From contig CAZFHA010000039.1 of NCBI GenBank assembly GCA_964518595.1, positions 1 to 7,715 of the forward strand: a DNA stretch of 7,715 nucleotides, read 5' to 3'. The notes under the pieces are model-generated. The model made no database searches, was not told the DNA's origin, and saw nothing but the letters and a program-made list of their open reading frames with translations. Below, piece by piece: positions 1 through 7,300 of this stretch. This stretch comes from CAZFHA01 sp964518595 (lineage in GTDB: Bacteria; Bacillota; Clostridia; Saccharofermentanales; Saccharofermentanaceae). Numbering within the stretch: position 1 is the stretch's first letter; each line of letters opens with the position of its first letter. Position numbers and translations under genes: made by a program.

Positions 1-53
1 GTCAAGTCTGTAGTGGACTTTCACCACCAAGTTATCGACCATGTCGGGCACAC
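1..53 (-). mobile_element. 5' end of a class C (IIC) group II intron, cut by the window edge
   Basis: Read on the minus strand from position 53 leftwards, the sequence starts GTGTGCCCGACATGG, fitting the group II 5' consensus GUGYG. It closely resembles the start of the Oceanobacillus iheyensis IIC intron as I recall it (GUGUGCCCGGCAUGG). About 15 nt further on, GGTGGTGAAAGTCCAC corresponds to the domain I GGUGAGAGUCCC segment of that intron. Only about 53 nt are visible; the rest of the ribozyme and any intron-encoded reverse transcriptase/maturase would lie left of position 1. The intron begins three bases past the T-run of an intrinsic terminator, in the same orientation, which is the known insertion preference of class C introns. 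The boundary at 53/54 is inferred from the consensus and could be off by a base. The third base pair of the first stem (CCC with GGG in the reference) appears changed here (TGGT), so the copy may be divergent. The identification is from memory of the family, not from a search. Confidence 0.8.
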
Positions 54-56
54 CGC

Positions 57-84
57 AAAAGGAGGGCTATTCGCCCTCCTTTTT
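57..84 (-). terminator. Rho-independent terminator of the U32 gene, embedded in its coding end
   Basis: A perfect 11-bp inverted repeat (AAAAGGAGGGC, 5-nt loop, GCCCTCCTTTT) forms a very stable hairpin. On the minus strand the descending arm runs into TTTT and then GCG before the intron. The ascending arm is made of the last codons of the U32 gene, and its TAG stop codon lies in the loop. Because the arms end in A-runs and T-runs, the element can also act on plus-strand transcripts, so it looks bidirectional. It also seems to have served as the homing site of the adjacent group IIC intron. Confidence 0.92.
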
Positions 85-1353
85 ACCGTCTCGTATTAAG
101 AAAGAATGTGCTGGAATCGGTTCTTTAACCGGCAAATAATATAAGGCTCCGGCTTTCTTCGTAGACTCTACTGGCTGGAAATTTTCATCCAGTAGCCCCG
201 AAACCTGTAGCGGTTCTCTATAGCCCAGGGGCTGCATTACTAACAGCTGATCACCTTCCAGAATCTTATTCTTTTGCCGCAAAACTAATAGGGCTCTTTC
301 TTGATCGTAGCCCTCCACCTGAGCCGCAACAAAGGCTGGTTGGATATAGGTATCGGTAGAAAAAATCTTCCCGTCTTCTTGAGGTCGATCAAAATAAAAA
401 CCTGTATCAAAGACCCGGTGAACGGTACGTTCAAGATCCTGGCGCCAACGGGGGTCAGGACTATAGGCTTTGGGGTCTGCTAAGTAACTATCTAAAGCGG
501 CACGATACGCCTTTACCGTGGCAGCGGCATAAAATGCCCCTTTCATGCGCCCCTCAATCTTAAAGCTATTAATACCGGCTTTAACTAACTCTGGGATATA
601 ATCAATCAGACACAGATCGCGAGAATTAAAAATATAAGAGCCACGCTCATCTTCCTCCACCAACAGTGGATGCTCCGGACGTTTCTCTTCGTAGACTTCC
701 TGTACCAAAGGCTCTGGTTTCTCTGCTTTGTAGCCCCATCGGCAGGGCTGGGCACAAGCACCCTTATTAGCGCTTCGTCCGGTATAAAAATCAGATAAGA
801 GGCAACGACCGGAATAAGCCATACACATAGCGCCGTGAACGAAAGCCTCTAATTCTAACTCCGCAGGAATTTTCCTGCGAATAGCAACAATTTCCTCTAA
901 GGTAAGCTCTCTGGCGAGGACAATCCGCTTGGCACCTAATTCGTACCAAAATAAGCAGCTTTCTGCATTGGTTACACTGGCTTGGGTACTAATATGAATT
1001 TCCATTTGTGGGCAAAGCTGACGAATACGCCTAAACAAACCGGCGTCGGACACAATTAATGCATCCGCTCCCGAGGCTTCGTAAGCCAAGACGGTCTCCT
1101 CTAGACCGGCAAAATCCCCTTCATGAGCAAAAATATTCATAGTAATGTAGCAGCGCACACCATGGTCATGAGCAAAGGCGATACTCTCCGCCAACTCCTC
1201 CATGGAAAAATTACCGCTTTGCGCACGCAACCCAAAATTTTTCCCCGCCAGATAGACAGCATCTGCACCGTATAGCACAGCCGCCCGAAGCTTCTCGCTG
1301 TCACCAGCCGGAGCCAAAAGCTCCGGTCTCCCAAATTCCATCTTATTCTTCAT
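67..1353 (-). CDS. trhP: U32-family protein, TrhP/YrrO-type tRNA 5-hydroxyuridine synthesis protein
   Basis: This 428-aa protein is of the collagenase-like 'peptidase U32' family. Characterised relatives (E. coli TrhP/YegQ, B. subtilis YrrN/YrrO) are not proteases but use prephenate to hydroxylate the wobble uridine of tRNAs to ho5U. The N-terminal ELLAPAGD...GADAVYLAG segment (about residues 11-37) opens the TIM-barrel-like domain. The U32 signature E-x-F-x2-G-A-M-C-x4-G-x-C-x-L-S spans residues 169-187. Four cysteines, C177, C184, C200 and C204, match the set that binds a 4Fe-4S cluster in family members. A C-terminal beta domain follows and the length is near that of YrrO (about 420). I chose ATG at 1353 because AAAGGAGT lies 10 nt upstream; a TTG at 1392 would add 13 atypical residues. 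The gene follows mltG by 46 nt, as in B. subtilis yrrL-M-N-O but without yrrM and yrrN. Which U32 subgroup it belongs to (TrhP or RlhA) is inferred from length and neighbours. Confidence 0.85.
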   Translation of the reverse strand: MKNKMEFGRPELLAPAGDSEKLRAAVLYGADAVYLAGKNFGLRAQSGNFSMEELAESIAFAHDHGVRCYITMNIFAHEGDFAGLEETVLAYEASGADALIVSDAGLFRRIRQLCPQMEIHISTQASVTNAESCLFWYELGAKRIVLARELTLEEIVAIRRKIPAELELEAFVHGAMCMAYSGRCLLSDFYTGRSANKGACAQPCRWGYKAEKPEPLVQEVYEEKRPEHPLLVEEDERGSYIFNSRDLCLIDYIPELVKAGINSFKIEGRMKGAFYAAATVKAYRAALDSYLADPKAYSPDPRWRQDLERTVHRVFDTGFYFDRPQEDGKIFSTDTYIQPAFVAAQVEGYDQERALLVLRQKNKILEGDQLLVMQPLGYREPLQVSGLLDENFQPVESTKKAGALYYLPVKEPIPAHSFLIRDGKKEGE

Positions 1354-1363
1354 ATCTCGAATT

Positions 1364-1371
1364 ACTCCTTT
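1364..1371 (-). promoter_or_regulatory. Ribosome binding site fixing the U32 gene start
   Basis: AAAGGAGT on the minus strand, 10 nt before the ATG at 1353. It lies inside the longer open frame that starts with TTG at 1392, which argues that the upstream TTG is not used. No comparable Shine-Dalgarno sequence precedes that TTG. Confidence 0.8.
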
Positions 1372-1399
1372 GTAGCAGCAAAACACCAGCAAATTCAGC

Positions 1400-2593
1400 T
1401 TACGTAGCTACACCAGGAACCACACTGGGAACGGCTGTAGGAGTAGGCGTCGGTGTAGGAAGTACCCAGTTCTCTCTATACTTCTCTACATTGGCATTTT
1501 GCTCTTCTACACTAGCGGCAAAGGCCGTTCCACCATCTATGCCTGTAGCACAAAAATACCAGTAATCACCTTTGTTATTAGGATACAATGCAGCCATAAT
1601 GGCATCCATCCCCGGCATGCAGATTGGTCCGGGGGGCAGCCCTTCAGATTCATACGTATTATATTTATTCTCCTGATAATGAGAAATATCCTCAGAACTT
1701 GCATACCAGACCCTTGGTAAGCCATCTCGGCTGCGTAAATAGTTAATGGAGGCACAGGACTGTAGTAGCCTTAAACTGGGATCACTACTCTTCAAACGTC
1801 GATGAAAGACCGCAGATATGAAAAACATATCAGTTTCCTCGGTCGTCTCACTCTGAATAAGGGAAGCTAAGGTGATCACTTCATCCATAGACATACCAAT
1901 CTTTTCAGCCCGGTCATAAAAATCCTGATATAAACGATAATTCATCGTTCTAAGAAAGGTATTAATGATTTCTTTCTCCGAAGCATTCACGTCAAAATTA
2001 TAGGTATCAGGAAAGAGATAGCCACTTAAGAGTAAATCACGATCAGGGCTACCATTAATCTGTGAGATAAAGGGATAGTCATTAAACATATTGGGATCAT
2101 TCATGTAAGCATCAAGTTTTTCGGGGTCAAATTGCAGGCCTTCCGCAATAAGCTTGGCCTTAATCTGTTCATAGGTCATTCCCTCAGGAAAGGTAATCTG
2201 GATAGAAACCGGCTCTTGGCAGAGCAGGTACATCATTTCATCATAGGATAAACCCGGAAGCAAATAGTGAGTTCCAGCTAAATAGCCGCCATCAAAGCCA
2301 TTGAACTTGGACATGATGGTGAAAAGAAAAGGATTATCAATCAGGCCCTTATCCGCTAAGTTCTTAGCAATCTTACCTGTATCATCGCCACTCTGAATAA
2401 CTACCATAACGGCACCCTTCGTGTCCGCATTGAGTTGAATGGCTTTATTCTTCTCCGCTTCTTTCAAATTATCAAAACGTTGGTTTTGAGAGATGACGTA
2501 GTTATAACCAACTACGACACCCACAACCCCAAAAACTAATAACAAAACAATGACTACTAAGATAGTAGCAATTCTCTTAACTTTGTTCGACAA
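1400..2593 (-). CDS. mltG: Endolytic murein transglycosylase MltG (YceG-like)
   Basis: This protein cleaves nascent peptidoglycan strands within the chain, leaving a 1,6-anhydroMurNAc end and limiting glycan length. It acts outside the membrane near the elongation machinery. From the TTG at 2593 it is 397 aa. A short basic N-terminus (NKVKR) leads into one membrane segment at about residues 8-33. A LysM-like region follows (about 62-125), then the YceG catalytic domain. The catalytic Glu (E218 in E. coli, in the motif EKET) corresponds to E249 in LIQSET; LQSCASINY and YNTYESEGLPPGPICMPG are the other family blocks. The tail (about 378-397) is Pro/Thr-rich with PTPTPTPT and is probably a disordered extracytoplasmic extension. 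The start is uncertain: TTG at 2593 has AGAGGAG 11 nt upstream, whereas TTG at 2614 (404 aa) has no ribosome binding site. It is preceded by a hairpin after typA and followed by the U32 gene, the yrrL-to-yrrO order of B. subtilis. Confidence 0.93.
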   Translation of the reverse strand: MSNKVKRIATILVVIVLLLVFGVVGVVVGYNYVISQNQRFDNLKEAEKNKAIQLNADTKGAVMVVIQSGDDTGKIAKNLADKGLIDNPFLFTIMSKFNGFDGGYLAGTHYLLPGLSYDEMMYLLCQEPVSIQITFPEGMTYEQIKAKLIAEGLQFDPEKLDAYMNDPNMFNDYPFISQINGSPDRDLLLSGYLFPDTYNFDVNASEKEIINTFLRTMNYRLYQDFYDRAEKIGMSMDEVITLASLIQSETTEETDMFFISAVFHRRLKSSDPSLRLLQSCASINYLRSRDGLPRVWYASSEDISHYQENKYNTYESEGLPPGPICMPGMDAIMAALYPNNKGDYWYFCATGIDGGTAFAASVEEQNANVEKYRENWVLPTPTPTPTAVPSVVPGVAT

Positions 2594-2604
2594 ACTGGAC
2601 AGGT

Positions 2605-2611
2605 CTCCTCT
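2605..2611 (-). promoter_or_regulatory. Ribosome binding site of mltG
   Basis: AGAGGAG on the minus strand, 11 nt before TTG 2593. It is the only purine-rich site in the typA-mltG gap and lies inside the longer frame starting at TTG 2614, so it favours the shorter protein. The spacing is slightly long. Confidence 0.6.
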
Positions 2612-2619
2612 CAAAACAA

Positions 2620-2648
2620 CTTAGACTTCTCATCTGAAAAAATCTAAG
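2620..2648 (-). promoter_or_regulatory. Intergenic hairpin between typA and mltG (attenuator or processing stem)
   Basis: In the minus-strand transcript CTTAGATTTTTT, a CAGAT loop and GAGAAGTCTAAG form a 12-bp stem. Its three non-Watson-Crick pairs are all U-G wobbles; on the plus strand these become A-C mismatches, so the fold belongs to the operon transcript. It is followed by TTGTTTTGAGAGGAG, a broken T-run and then the mltG ribosome binding site. The base is AU-rich and the T-run poor, so it is more likely a weak attenuator, RNA-stability or processing stem than a full terminator. Confidence 0.55.
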
Positions 2649-2663
2649 ATAGCTGCTTTGCTA

Positions 2664-4496
2664 TTACTTCTTATTGCGCTGCTTCATTCGGAGATCAGAG
2701 TTCAAAATCTGCTTACGCAGGCGAATGGACTGAGGAGTAATCTCACAAAGCTCATCGTCTGCCAAAAATTCCAGACACTGTTCCAAACTCATCTGCACCG
2801 GCGGTACGAGACGAAGTGAATCATCACTACCTGAAGCTCGCATATTGGTAACTTGCTTGCGCTTGCAGACGTTTACGGAAATATCTTCGTTCTTGGGATT
2901 AAAGCCAACAATCATACCTTCATATACAGGAGTACCGGCACCAATAAATAGACTGCCTCTTTCCTGAGCATTATATAGACCATAGGTCACAGCTTCACCT
3001 GTTTCAAAAGCTACTAGGACGCCATGGGATCTGGTCTCAATATCTCCAGCATAGGGCTCAAATCCACAAATAACACTATTCATTATACCATTGCCCTTAG
3101 TGTCGGTCAAAAACTCTGAGCGATATCCAATGATACCTCTGGAAGGAACTTTAAACTCTAAGCGGCAATAACCCTTCTCCGGAGGGAGCATATTGATCAT
3201 TTCGGCTTTCCGGCGTCCCAGCTTCTCAATAACTGCACCAACAAAATCTTCCGGTACATCTACCAGTAGCATTTCTACCGGTTCGTTCAAAACGCCGTCA
3301 ATCTCCTTAACAATAACCCGAGGCTTAGAAACCTGAAATTCATAGCCTTCCCGCCGCATGGTCTCAATTAAGATTGATAAGTGGAGTTCTCCACGACCTT
3401 TAACAATAAAAGCTTCTGTTGTATCCGTCTCTTCCAAACGCATCGAAACATTAGTCTGCATCTCCCGAAGCAAACGGTCTCTCAAATGACGTGAAGTAAC
3501 AAACTTACCTTCTTTTCCTGCGAAAGGACTGTTATTAACAGAAAAAGTCATAGCAATTGTTGGTTCATCAATATTAACAAAGGGAAGCGGCTCCACCTTG
3601 GAAGGATCACAGATGGTGTCTCCAATGTTGATTTCCGGAATTCCGGCCACGCAAACAATCTCACCGACACCGGCTTCCTTTACTTCTTGGCGTCCCAGCC
3701 CTTGAAAGCACATGAGCTTGACGACTTTAGCCTGCTTGCTGGTATTATCATCATAACCACAGACCACTACCCCTTGCCCTTGGCGCAAAGTTCCCCGAAC
3801 AATACGGCCAATGGCGATTCTGCCAATATAGGTATCTGAGTCAATGTTGGAGACCAATAACTGTAGCGGAGCTTCATTATCGCCCTCGGGACAAGGTACC
3901 GACTCAATAATAGCTTCAATGAGAGGGGAAAAGTCTAATTCATCACCACGCTGATATTCCTTTAGGTCTAAACAAGCCACCCCTGCCTTACCGGAAGAAT
4001 AGATAATAGGGAAGTCAAGTTGATCGTCATCGGCGCCCAACTCAATAAAGAGTTCTAAAACCATATCGACCACTTCCATAGGGCGGGCATCAGGACGATC
4101 AATTTTATTGATACAAACAATGGGGCGTAAGCCCATTTCCAAGGCCTTACGCAAAACGAAACGGGTCTGTGGCATAGGTCCATCATAAGAATCTACCACT
4201 AGCAGAACCCCATCAACCATTTTAAGAACCCGCTCAACTTCTCCACCGAAATCAGCATGTCCAGGGGTATCAACAACATTTATGCGATAATCCTTGTAGG
4301 AAATAGCTGTATTTTTAGCCAGAATGGTTATTCCTCTTTCACGCTCTAAAGCATTAGAGTCCATTACTTGCTCTACAATCTGCTCGTTTTCACGATAAAT
4401 ACCGGCTTGCTTTAACATCGCATCAACGATAGTCGTTTTACCATGGTCAACGTGGGCAATAATCGCAATATTTCTTAAATTCTCAATCTTTGTCAT
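2664..4496 (-). CDS. typA: Ribosome-associated translational GTPase TypA/BipA
   Basis: This 610-aa GTPase belongs to the EF-G/LepA translation-factor class. It binds the ribosome and supports 50S assembly and growth under cold and other stress. GTPase motifs are intact: P-loop AHVDHGKT (residues 14-21), switch I RERGIT (52-57), DTPGH (76-80), NKID (130-133) and a G5-like SSGKAG (167-172). The beta-barrel domain II follows from about residue 208 (SNIDSDTYIGRIAIGRI), then EF-G-like domains III and V and the TypA-specific C-terminal domain. PSRGIIGYRSEFLTDTKG is the conserved C-terminal block. Length matches the family (about 605-615). ATG 4496 is well supported, with AAGGGGAT shortly upstream. 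The gene lies 18 nt after der and is surely cotranscribed with it, grouping two ribosome-assembly GTPases. Nothing appears truncated or unusual. Confidence 0.98.
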   Translation of the reverse strand: MTKIENLRNIAIIAHVDHGKTTIVDAMLKQAGIYRENEQIVEQVMDSNALERERGITILAKNTAISYKDYRINVVDTPGHADFGGEVERVLKMVDGVLLVVDSYDGPMPQTRFVLRKALEMGLRPIVCINKIDRPDARPMEVVDMVLELFIELGADDDQLDFPIIYSSGKAGVACLDLKEYQRGDELDFSPLIEAIIESVPCPEGDNEAPLQLLVSNIDSDTYIGRIAIGRIVRGTLRQGQGVVVCGYDDNTSKQAKVVKLMCFQGLGRQEVKEAGVGEIVCVAGIPEINIGDTICDPSKVEPLPFVNIDEPTIAMTFSVNNSPFAGKEGKFVTSRHLRDRLLREMQTNVSMRLEETDTTEAFIVKGRGELHLSILIETMRREGYEFQVSKPRVIVKEIDGVLNEPVEMLLVDVPEDFVGAVIEKLGRRKAEMINMLPPEKGYCRLEFKVPSRGIIGYRSEFLTDTKGNGIMNSVICGFEPYAGDIETRSHGVLVAFETGEAVTYGLYNAQERGSLFIGAGTPVYEGMIVGFNPKNEDISVNVCKRKQVTNMRASGSDDSLRLVPPVQMSLEQCLEFLADDELCEITPQSIRLRKQILNSDLRMKQRNKK

Positions 4497-4514
4497 ATAA
4501 ATCCCCTTATGTCT

Positions 4515-5837
4515 TTAATTTTTGTCTTTCGCTCTGAGATAAAATCGAATCGGCGTTCCCACAAAACCAAAATTTTTCCGGAACTGATTTTCTAGGTAAC
4601 GTTCATAGGAAAAATGCATCAGCTCCTTGTCATTCACAAAGAGGACAAATTGCGGCGGATGGGTGGCAATTTGCGTGCCATAATATATCTTTAAATGGCG
4701 ACCCTTATCCTGTGGTGTGGGCACCATCGCCACGGCTTCGCCAAGTAAGTCATTTAACATGCCGGTAGACAAACGCTTCCCGGCTTCTTCATAGACGCTT
4801 TTGATCAAAGAGAATAATTTGCTTACCCGCTGTCCGGTCTTGGCAGATAAAAAGATAACCGGTGCATAGGACATAAAAGCGAAACGTTCTTCGATCCGAC
4901 GCTGGTATTGCTCTAGGGTCTTAGTGGTCTTATCAACCAAGTCCCATTTATTCACCGCAAAAATACAGGCTTTTCCGCTATTGTGAGCGTAACCGGCCAC
5001 TTTGGTATCCTGCTCTGTGACGCCTTCTGCACCGTCAATCAATATGACACAAACGTCGGCTCTTTCAATGGCGGCAAGGGAACGAATCATGCTATATTTC
5101 TCAATAGCATCATCTATGCGGCTCTTTTTGCGCAGTCCGGCCGTATCAATGATAGTGAATTCTCCAACCTCATTGGAGATCTCCGAGTCAATAGCATCCC
5201 GCGTAGTTCCAGGAATATCTGATACAATTGAACGCTTCTGTCCAATCATCTTGTTTGCCAAGGAGGACTTTCCGGCATTGGGCTTACCTATCAAGGCAAC
5301 CTTTATGGAACCACCTTCATCAGAATCCTCAGCCTCCGCGGGGAAGTAACTATAAAGAGCATCCAAGAGTTCGCCTATTCCTAAACGATGAGAGGCGGAA
5401 ATGGGGTAAACATCGCCTAAGCCTAAATTATAAAACTCATATAACTCAGGAGGCGCTTCCCCTACATAATCAGCCTTATTGACTGCCACCACTACAGGGC
5501 GTCCGGCTTTTCTAAGCATAATCCCGATTTCTTCATCTGTAGCGGTAATGCCTGTCTTGATGTCACACATAAACAAGATAACATCTGCAGTCTCTATGGC
5601 AATCTCTGCCTGATCACGCATACCTTTAAGGATGGTATCCTCTGTCTTAGGTTCTATACCTCCCGTATCGATCAAGAGAAAATCTCTTTCCCGCCATCTT
5701 GAGGTGGCATAAATTCGGTCTCTCGTTACACCGGGTGTATTGTCGACAATTGAAATTCGCTCTCCAATTAAGGCATTAAAAAAAGACGATTTCCCTACAT
5801 TGGGGCGACCAATTATTGCTACCACAGGTTTACTCAT
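4515..5837 (-). CDS. der: Ribosome biogenesis GTPase Der (EngA)
   Basis: This essential 440-aa protein has two tandem GTPase domains and acts late in 50S subunit assembly. Domain 1 shows GRPNVGKS (10-17), NTPGVTRD (33-40), DTGG (57-60) and NKAD (120-123). An acidic linker (AEAEDSDEGG, about 167-176) joins it to domain 2, with GKPNAGKSS (184-192), DIPGTTRD (207-214), DTAGL (231-235) and NKWD (296-299). The C-terminal about 85 residues form the KH-like RNA-binding domain, ending basic (FYLRAKDKN). Length is typical of the family. ATG 5837 is preceded by AAGGA with 8-nt spacing and overlaps the stop of the DUF512 gene (ATGA), so translation is probably coupled. In many Clostridia der is followed by plsY and gpsA; here typA follows after 18 nt. 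Confidence 0.98.
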   Translation of the reverse strand: MSKPVVAIIGRPNVGKSSFFNALIGERISIVDNTPGVTRDRIYATSRWRERDFLLIDTGGIEPKTEDTILKGMRDQAEIAIETADVILFMCDIKTGITATDEEIGIMLRKAGRPVVVAVNKADYVGEAPPELYEFYNLGLGDVYPISASHRLGIGELLDALYSYFPAEAEDSDEGGSIKVALIGKPNAGKSSLANKMIGQKRSIVSDIPGTTRDAIDSEISNEVGEFTIIDTAGLRKKSRIDDAIEKYSMIRSLAAIERADVCVILIDGAEGVTEQDTKVAGYAHNSGKACIFAVNKWDLVDKTTKTLEQYQRRIEERFAFMSYAPVIFLSAKTGQRVSKLFSLIKSVYEEAGKRLSTGMLNDLLGEAVAMVPTPQDKGRHLKIYYGTQIATHPPQFVLFVNDKELMHFSYERYLENQFRKNFGFVGTPIRFYLRAKDKN

Positions 5838-7234
5838 ATGCCATTTCCTTTCTTACTAAATGCTGAGTCATCCGTTTCTCTGAACTCTTGACCCAGCCAA
5901 GCTATAAAATCTGCTCCTGATGCAGGAACCAAAACAATAGTAAGGTCTAGTTTCTCCTCTAACTCCTCAATTGTCATATCATCTAAGAAAAGTGTTGTAT
6001 CCGCCTTTACACAGCAGTCAGGAATCAAAACTGCCTCTGGCTTGCTGCCGGAGGACTGCTTTTTCTTTTCGAGCTCACAAAAAATATCTTGCCCTGTCAA
6101 AAGTCCAGCCACAGTAATAAGCGGACCAAAAAAGATATTTTCCACAGGAACAACTTCCATATGGAAGGGATAAAGAGCAGAAAGATCCGTAAGGTTCTTT
6201 TGCAGAAACTCAGCTGCATCAACTCCGGTAATTGCCCAGTAGTTTTTTCGTATTACCGCTTCAATCTCTGGATTACTTCTACTTTTCAGATGATTTTGCA
6301 CCTGAAAAGAAAAGTCACTAAGCATACCAACACCATTCTCAAGCTGCGGATATTCTTCATATTCCTCGGCTGCAGGAATCTGTCGCTCGGCCCGCAAGTA
6401 AAACTCATCGGCAGCGAATAATCCCCGCCGTCCCCAGGCTTTCAGAAAAACTTGCTGCCAGTTATGAACTTGCTCCAACAATGCTAAGGCTTTCTCATAG
6501 TCATAGGGAATTAGTTCCGGCAAACGTCGTTCCTCACGGTATTTAGTAAGACCCACTGGTACTACCGCAATAGAGGAAACTCCCTGTCCTAAGGAAAATA
6601 AATCCTGAAGGGTATTATCCAAAATTACCCCATCATTAAGAGTAGGACAAAGTACAATCTGACAGTTTAAACTAATACCCCTATCAAGAATCATCCTTAA
6701 CCTTGGCATCAGATTCCCCGCCTGAGAATTGCCGATCAGTTGCTTTCTTACTTCAGGATCTGTCGCATGAACAGAGACATTCATTGGCGAAAGATGATAG
6801 CTTAAAAGGCGCTGAAACTCTACATCAGATAAATTAGTAAGGGTTACATAATTACCGGAAAGAAAGGACATCCGCAAGTCGTCATCTTTAAAATATAAGG
6901 TAGAACGCATACCCTTAGGCATTTGATCAATAAAGCAAAAGACACAACGATTATGACACTGTGTACAAGGGTCTAACAGCGGTTCAACAAAGGTAAGACC
7001 TAAATCGTCTTCTTCATCCTTTTCAATCTCAACTTCCAGCTGGCTTCCGTCAGTCAACTGAAAGAGGACTGTCAGCTCTTCCGCCATAATCCTGGTGCGG
7101 TAGTCAAAAATATCTTTGACCTCTTGCCCATCAATGGCCAAGAGCAGATCGCCTGCCTTAAGTCCAAGATCTGCAGCAATGGAATCTTCAGCCACTTGGC
7201 TGATTTGACGGTACTTGTCTTTTGCAGAGTGCAA
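5834..7234 (-). CDS. DUF512 family protein: N-terminal PDZ-like plus radical-SAM-like Fe-S domain
   Basis: This 466-aa protein belongs to the DUF512 family, often found next to der in Clostridia; its reaction is not known. Residues about 8-70 form a PDZ-like domain (ISQVAEDSIAADLGLKAGDL, LLAIDGQEV). Next is the cysteine cluster C90-x2-C93-x3-C97-x2-C100, within which C93-C97-C100 fits the radical SAM CxxxCxxC pattern and probably binds a 4Fe-4S cluster. LSGNYVTLTNL (125-135) and SPMNVSVHATDP (149-160) are family blocks of the TIM-barrel-like part. The DUF512 region proper covers roughly residues 220-440 (VVPVGLTKYRE, AADEFYLRAE, ENGVGM, VAGLLTGQD). I use TTG 7234 as start because AAAGGGG lies 7 nt upstream and no other start fits. 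The stop overlaps the der start by 4 bases. A role linked to ribosome assembly is only an inference from this coupling. Assignment to the family is confident; function is not. Confidence 0.93.
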   Translation of the reverse strand: MHSAKDKYRQISQVAEDSIAADLGLKAGDLLLAIDGQEVKDIFDYRTRIMAEELTVLFQLTDGSQLEVEIEKDEEDDLGLTFVEPLLDPCTQCHNRCVFCFIDQMPKGMRSTLYFKDDDLRMSFLSGNYVTLTNLSDVEFQRLLSYHLSPMNVSVHATDPEVRKQLIGNSQAGNLMPRLRMILDRGISLNCQIVLCPTLNDGVILDNTLQDLFSLGQGVSSIAVVPVGLTKYREERRLPELIPYDYEKALALLEQVHNWQQVFLKAWGRRGLFAADEFYLRAERQIPAAEEYEEYPQLENGVGMLSDFSFQVQNHLKSRSNPEIEAVIRKNYWAITGVDAAEFLQKNLTDLSALYPFHMEVVPVENIFFGPLITVAGLLTGQDIFCELEKKKQSSGSKPEAVLIPDCCVKADTTLFLDDMTIEELEEKLDLTIVLVPASGADFIAWLGQEFRETDDSAFSKKGNGI

Positions 7235-7241
7235 AGATTTG

Positions 7242-7248
7242 CCCCTTT
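7242..7248 (-). promoter_or_regulatory. Ribosome binding site supporting a TTG start for the DUF512 gene
   Basis: AAAGGGG on the minus strand with a 7-nt spacer to TTG 7234. The optimal spacing settles the non-ATG start. The site lies only about 15 nt after the T-run of the rpmF terminator, leaving little room for a separate promoter. Confidence 0.8.
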
Positions 7249-7262
7249 CTCTCGTTTACAAT

Positions 7263-7300
7263 AAAAAAGCAGCGCGCCCTAAACTGGAGATACGCACTGC
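7263..7300 (-). terminator. Rho-independent terminator after rpmF
   Basis: On the minus strand GCAGTGCG and CGCGCTGC form an 8-bp GC-rich stem (one T-G wobble) with a 16-nt loop, followed directly by TTTTTT. It starts 26 nt after the rpmF stop codon. The loop is larger than usual, so termination may be partial and allow read-through into the DUF512-der genes. Confidence 0.8.

Noticed and set aside
5002..5349. Plus-strand open frame of 115 codons inside der
   Set aside because: It is antisense to strongly conserved Der motifs, resembles no protein family, and lacks a convincing ribosome binding site.
6089..6421. Plus-strand open frame of 110 codons inside the DUF512 gene
   Set aside because: It lies antisense to a conserved coding sequence, has a low-complexity composition, and no sign of its own expression signals.
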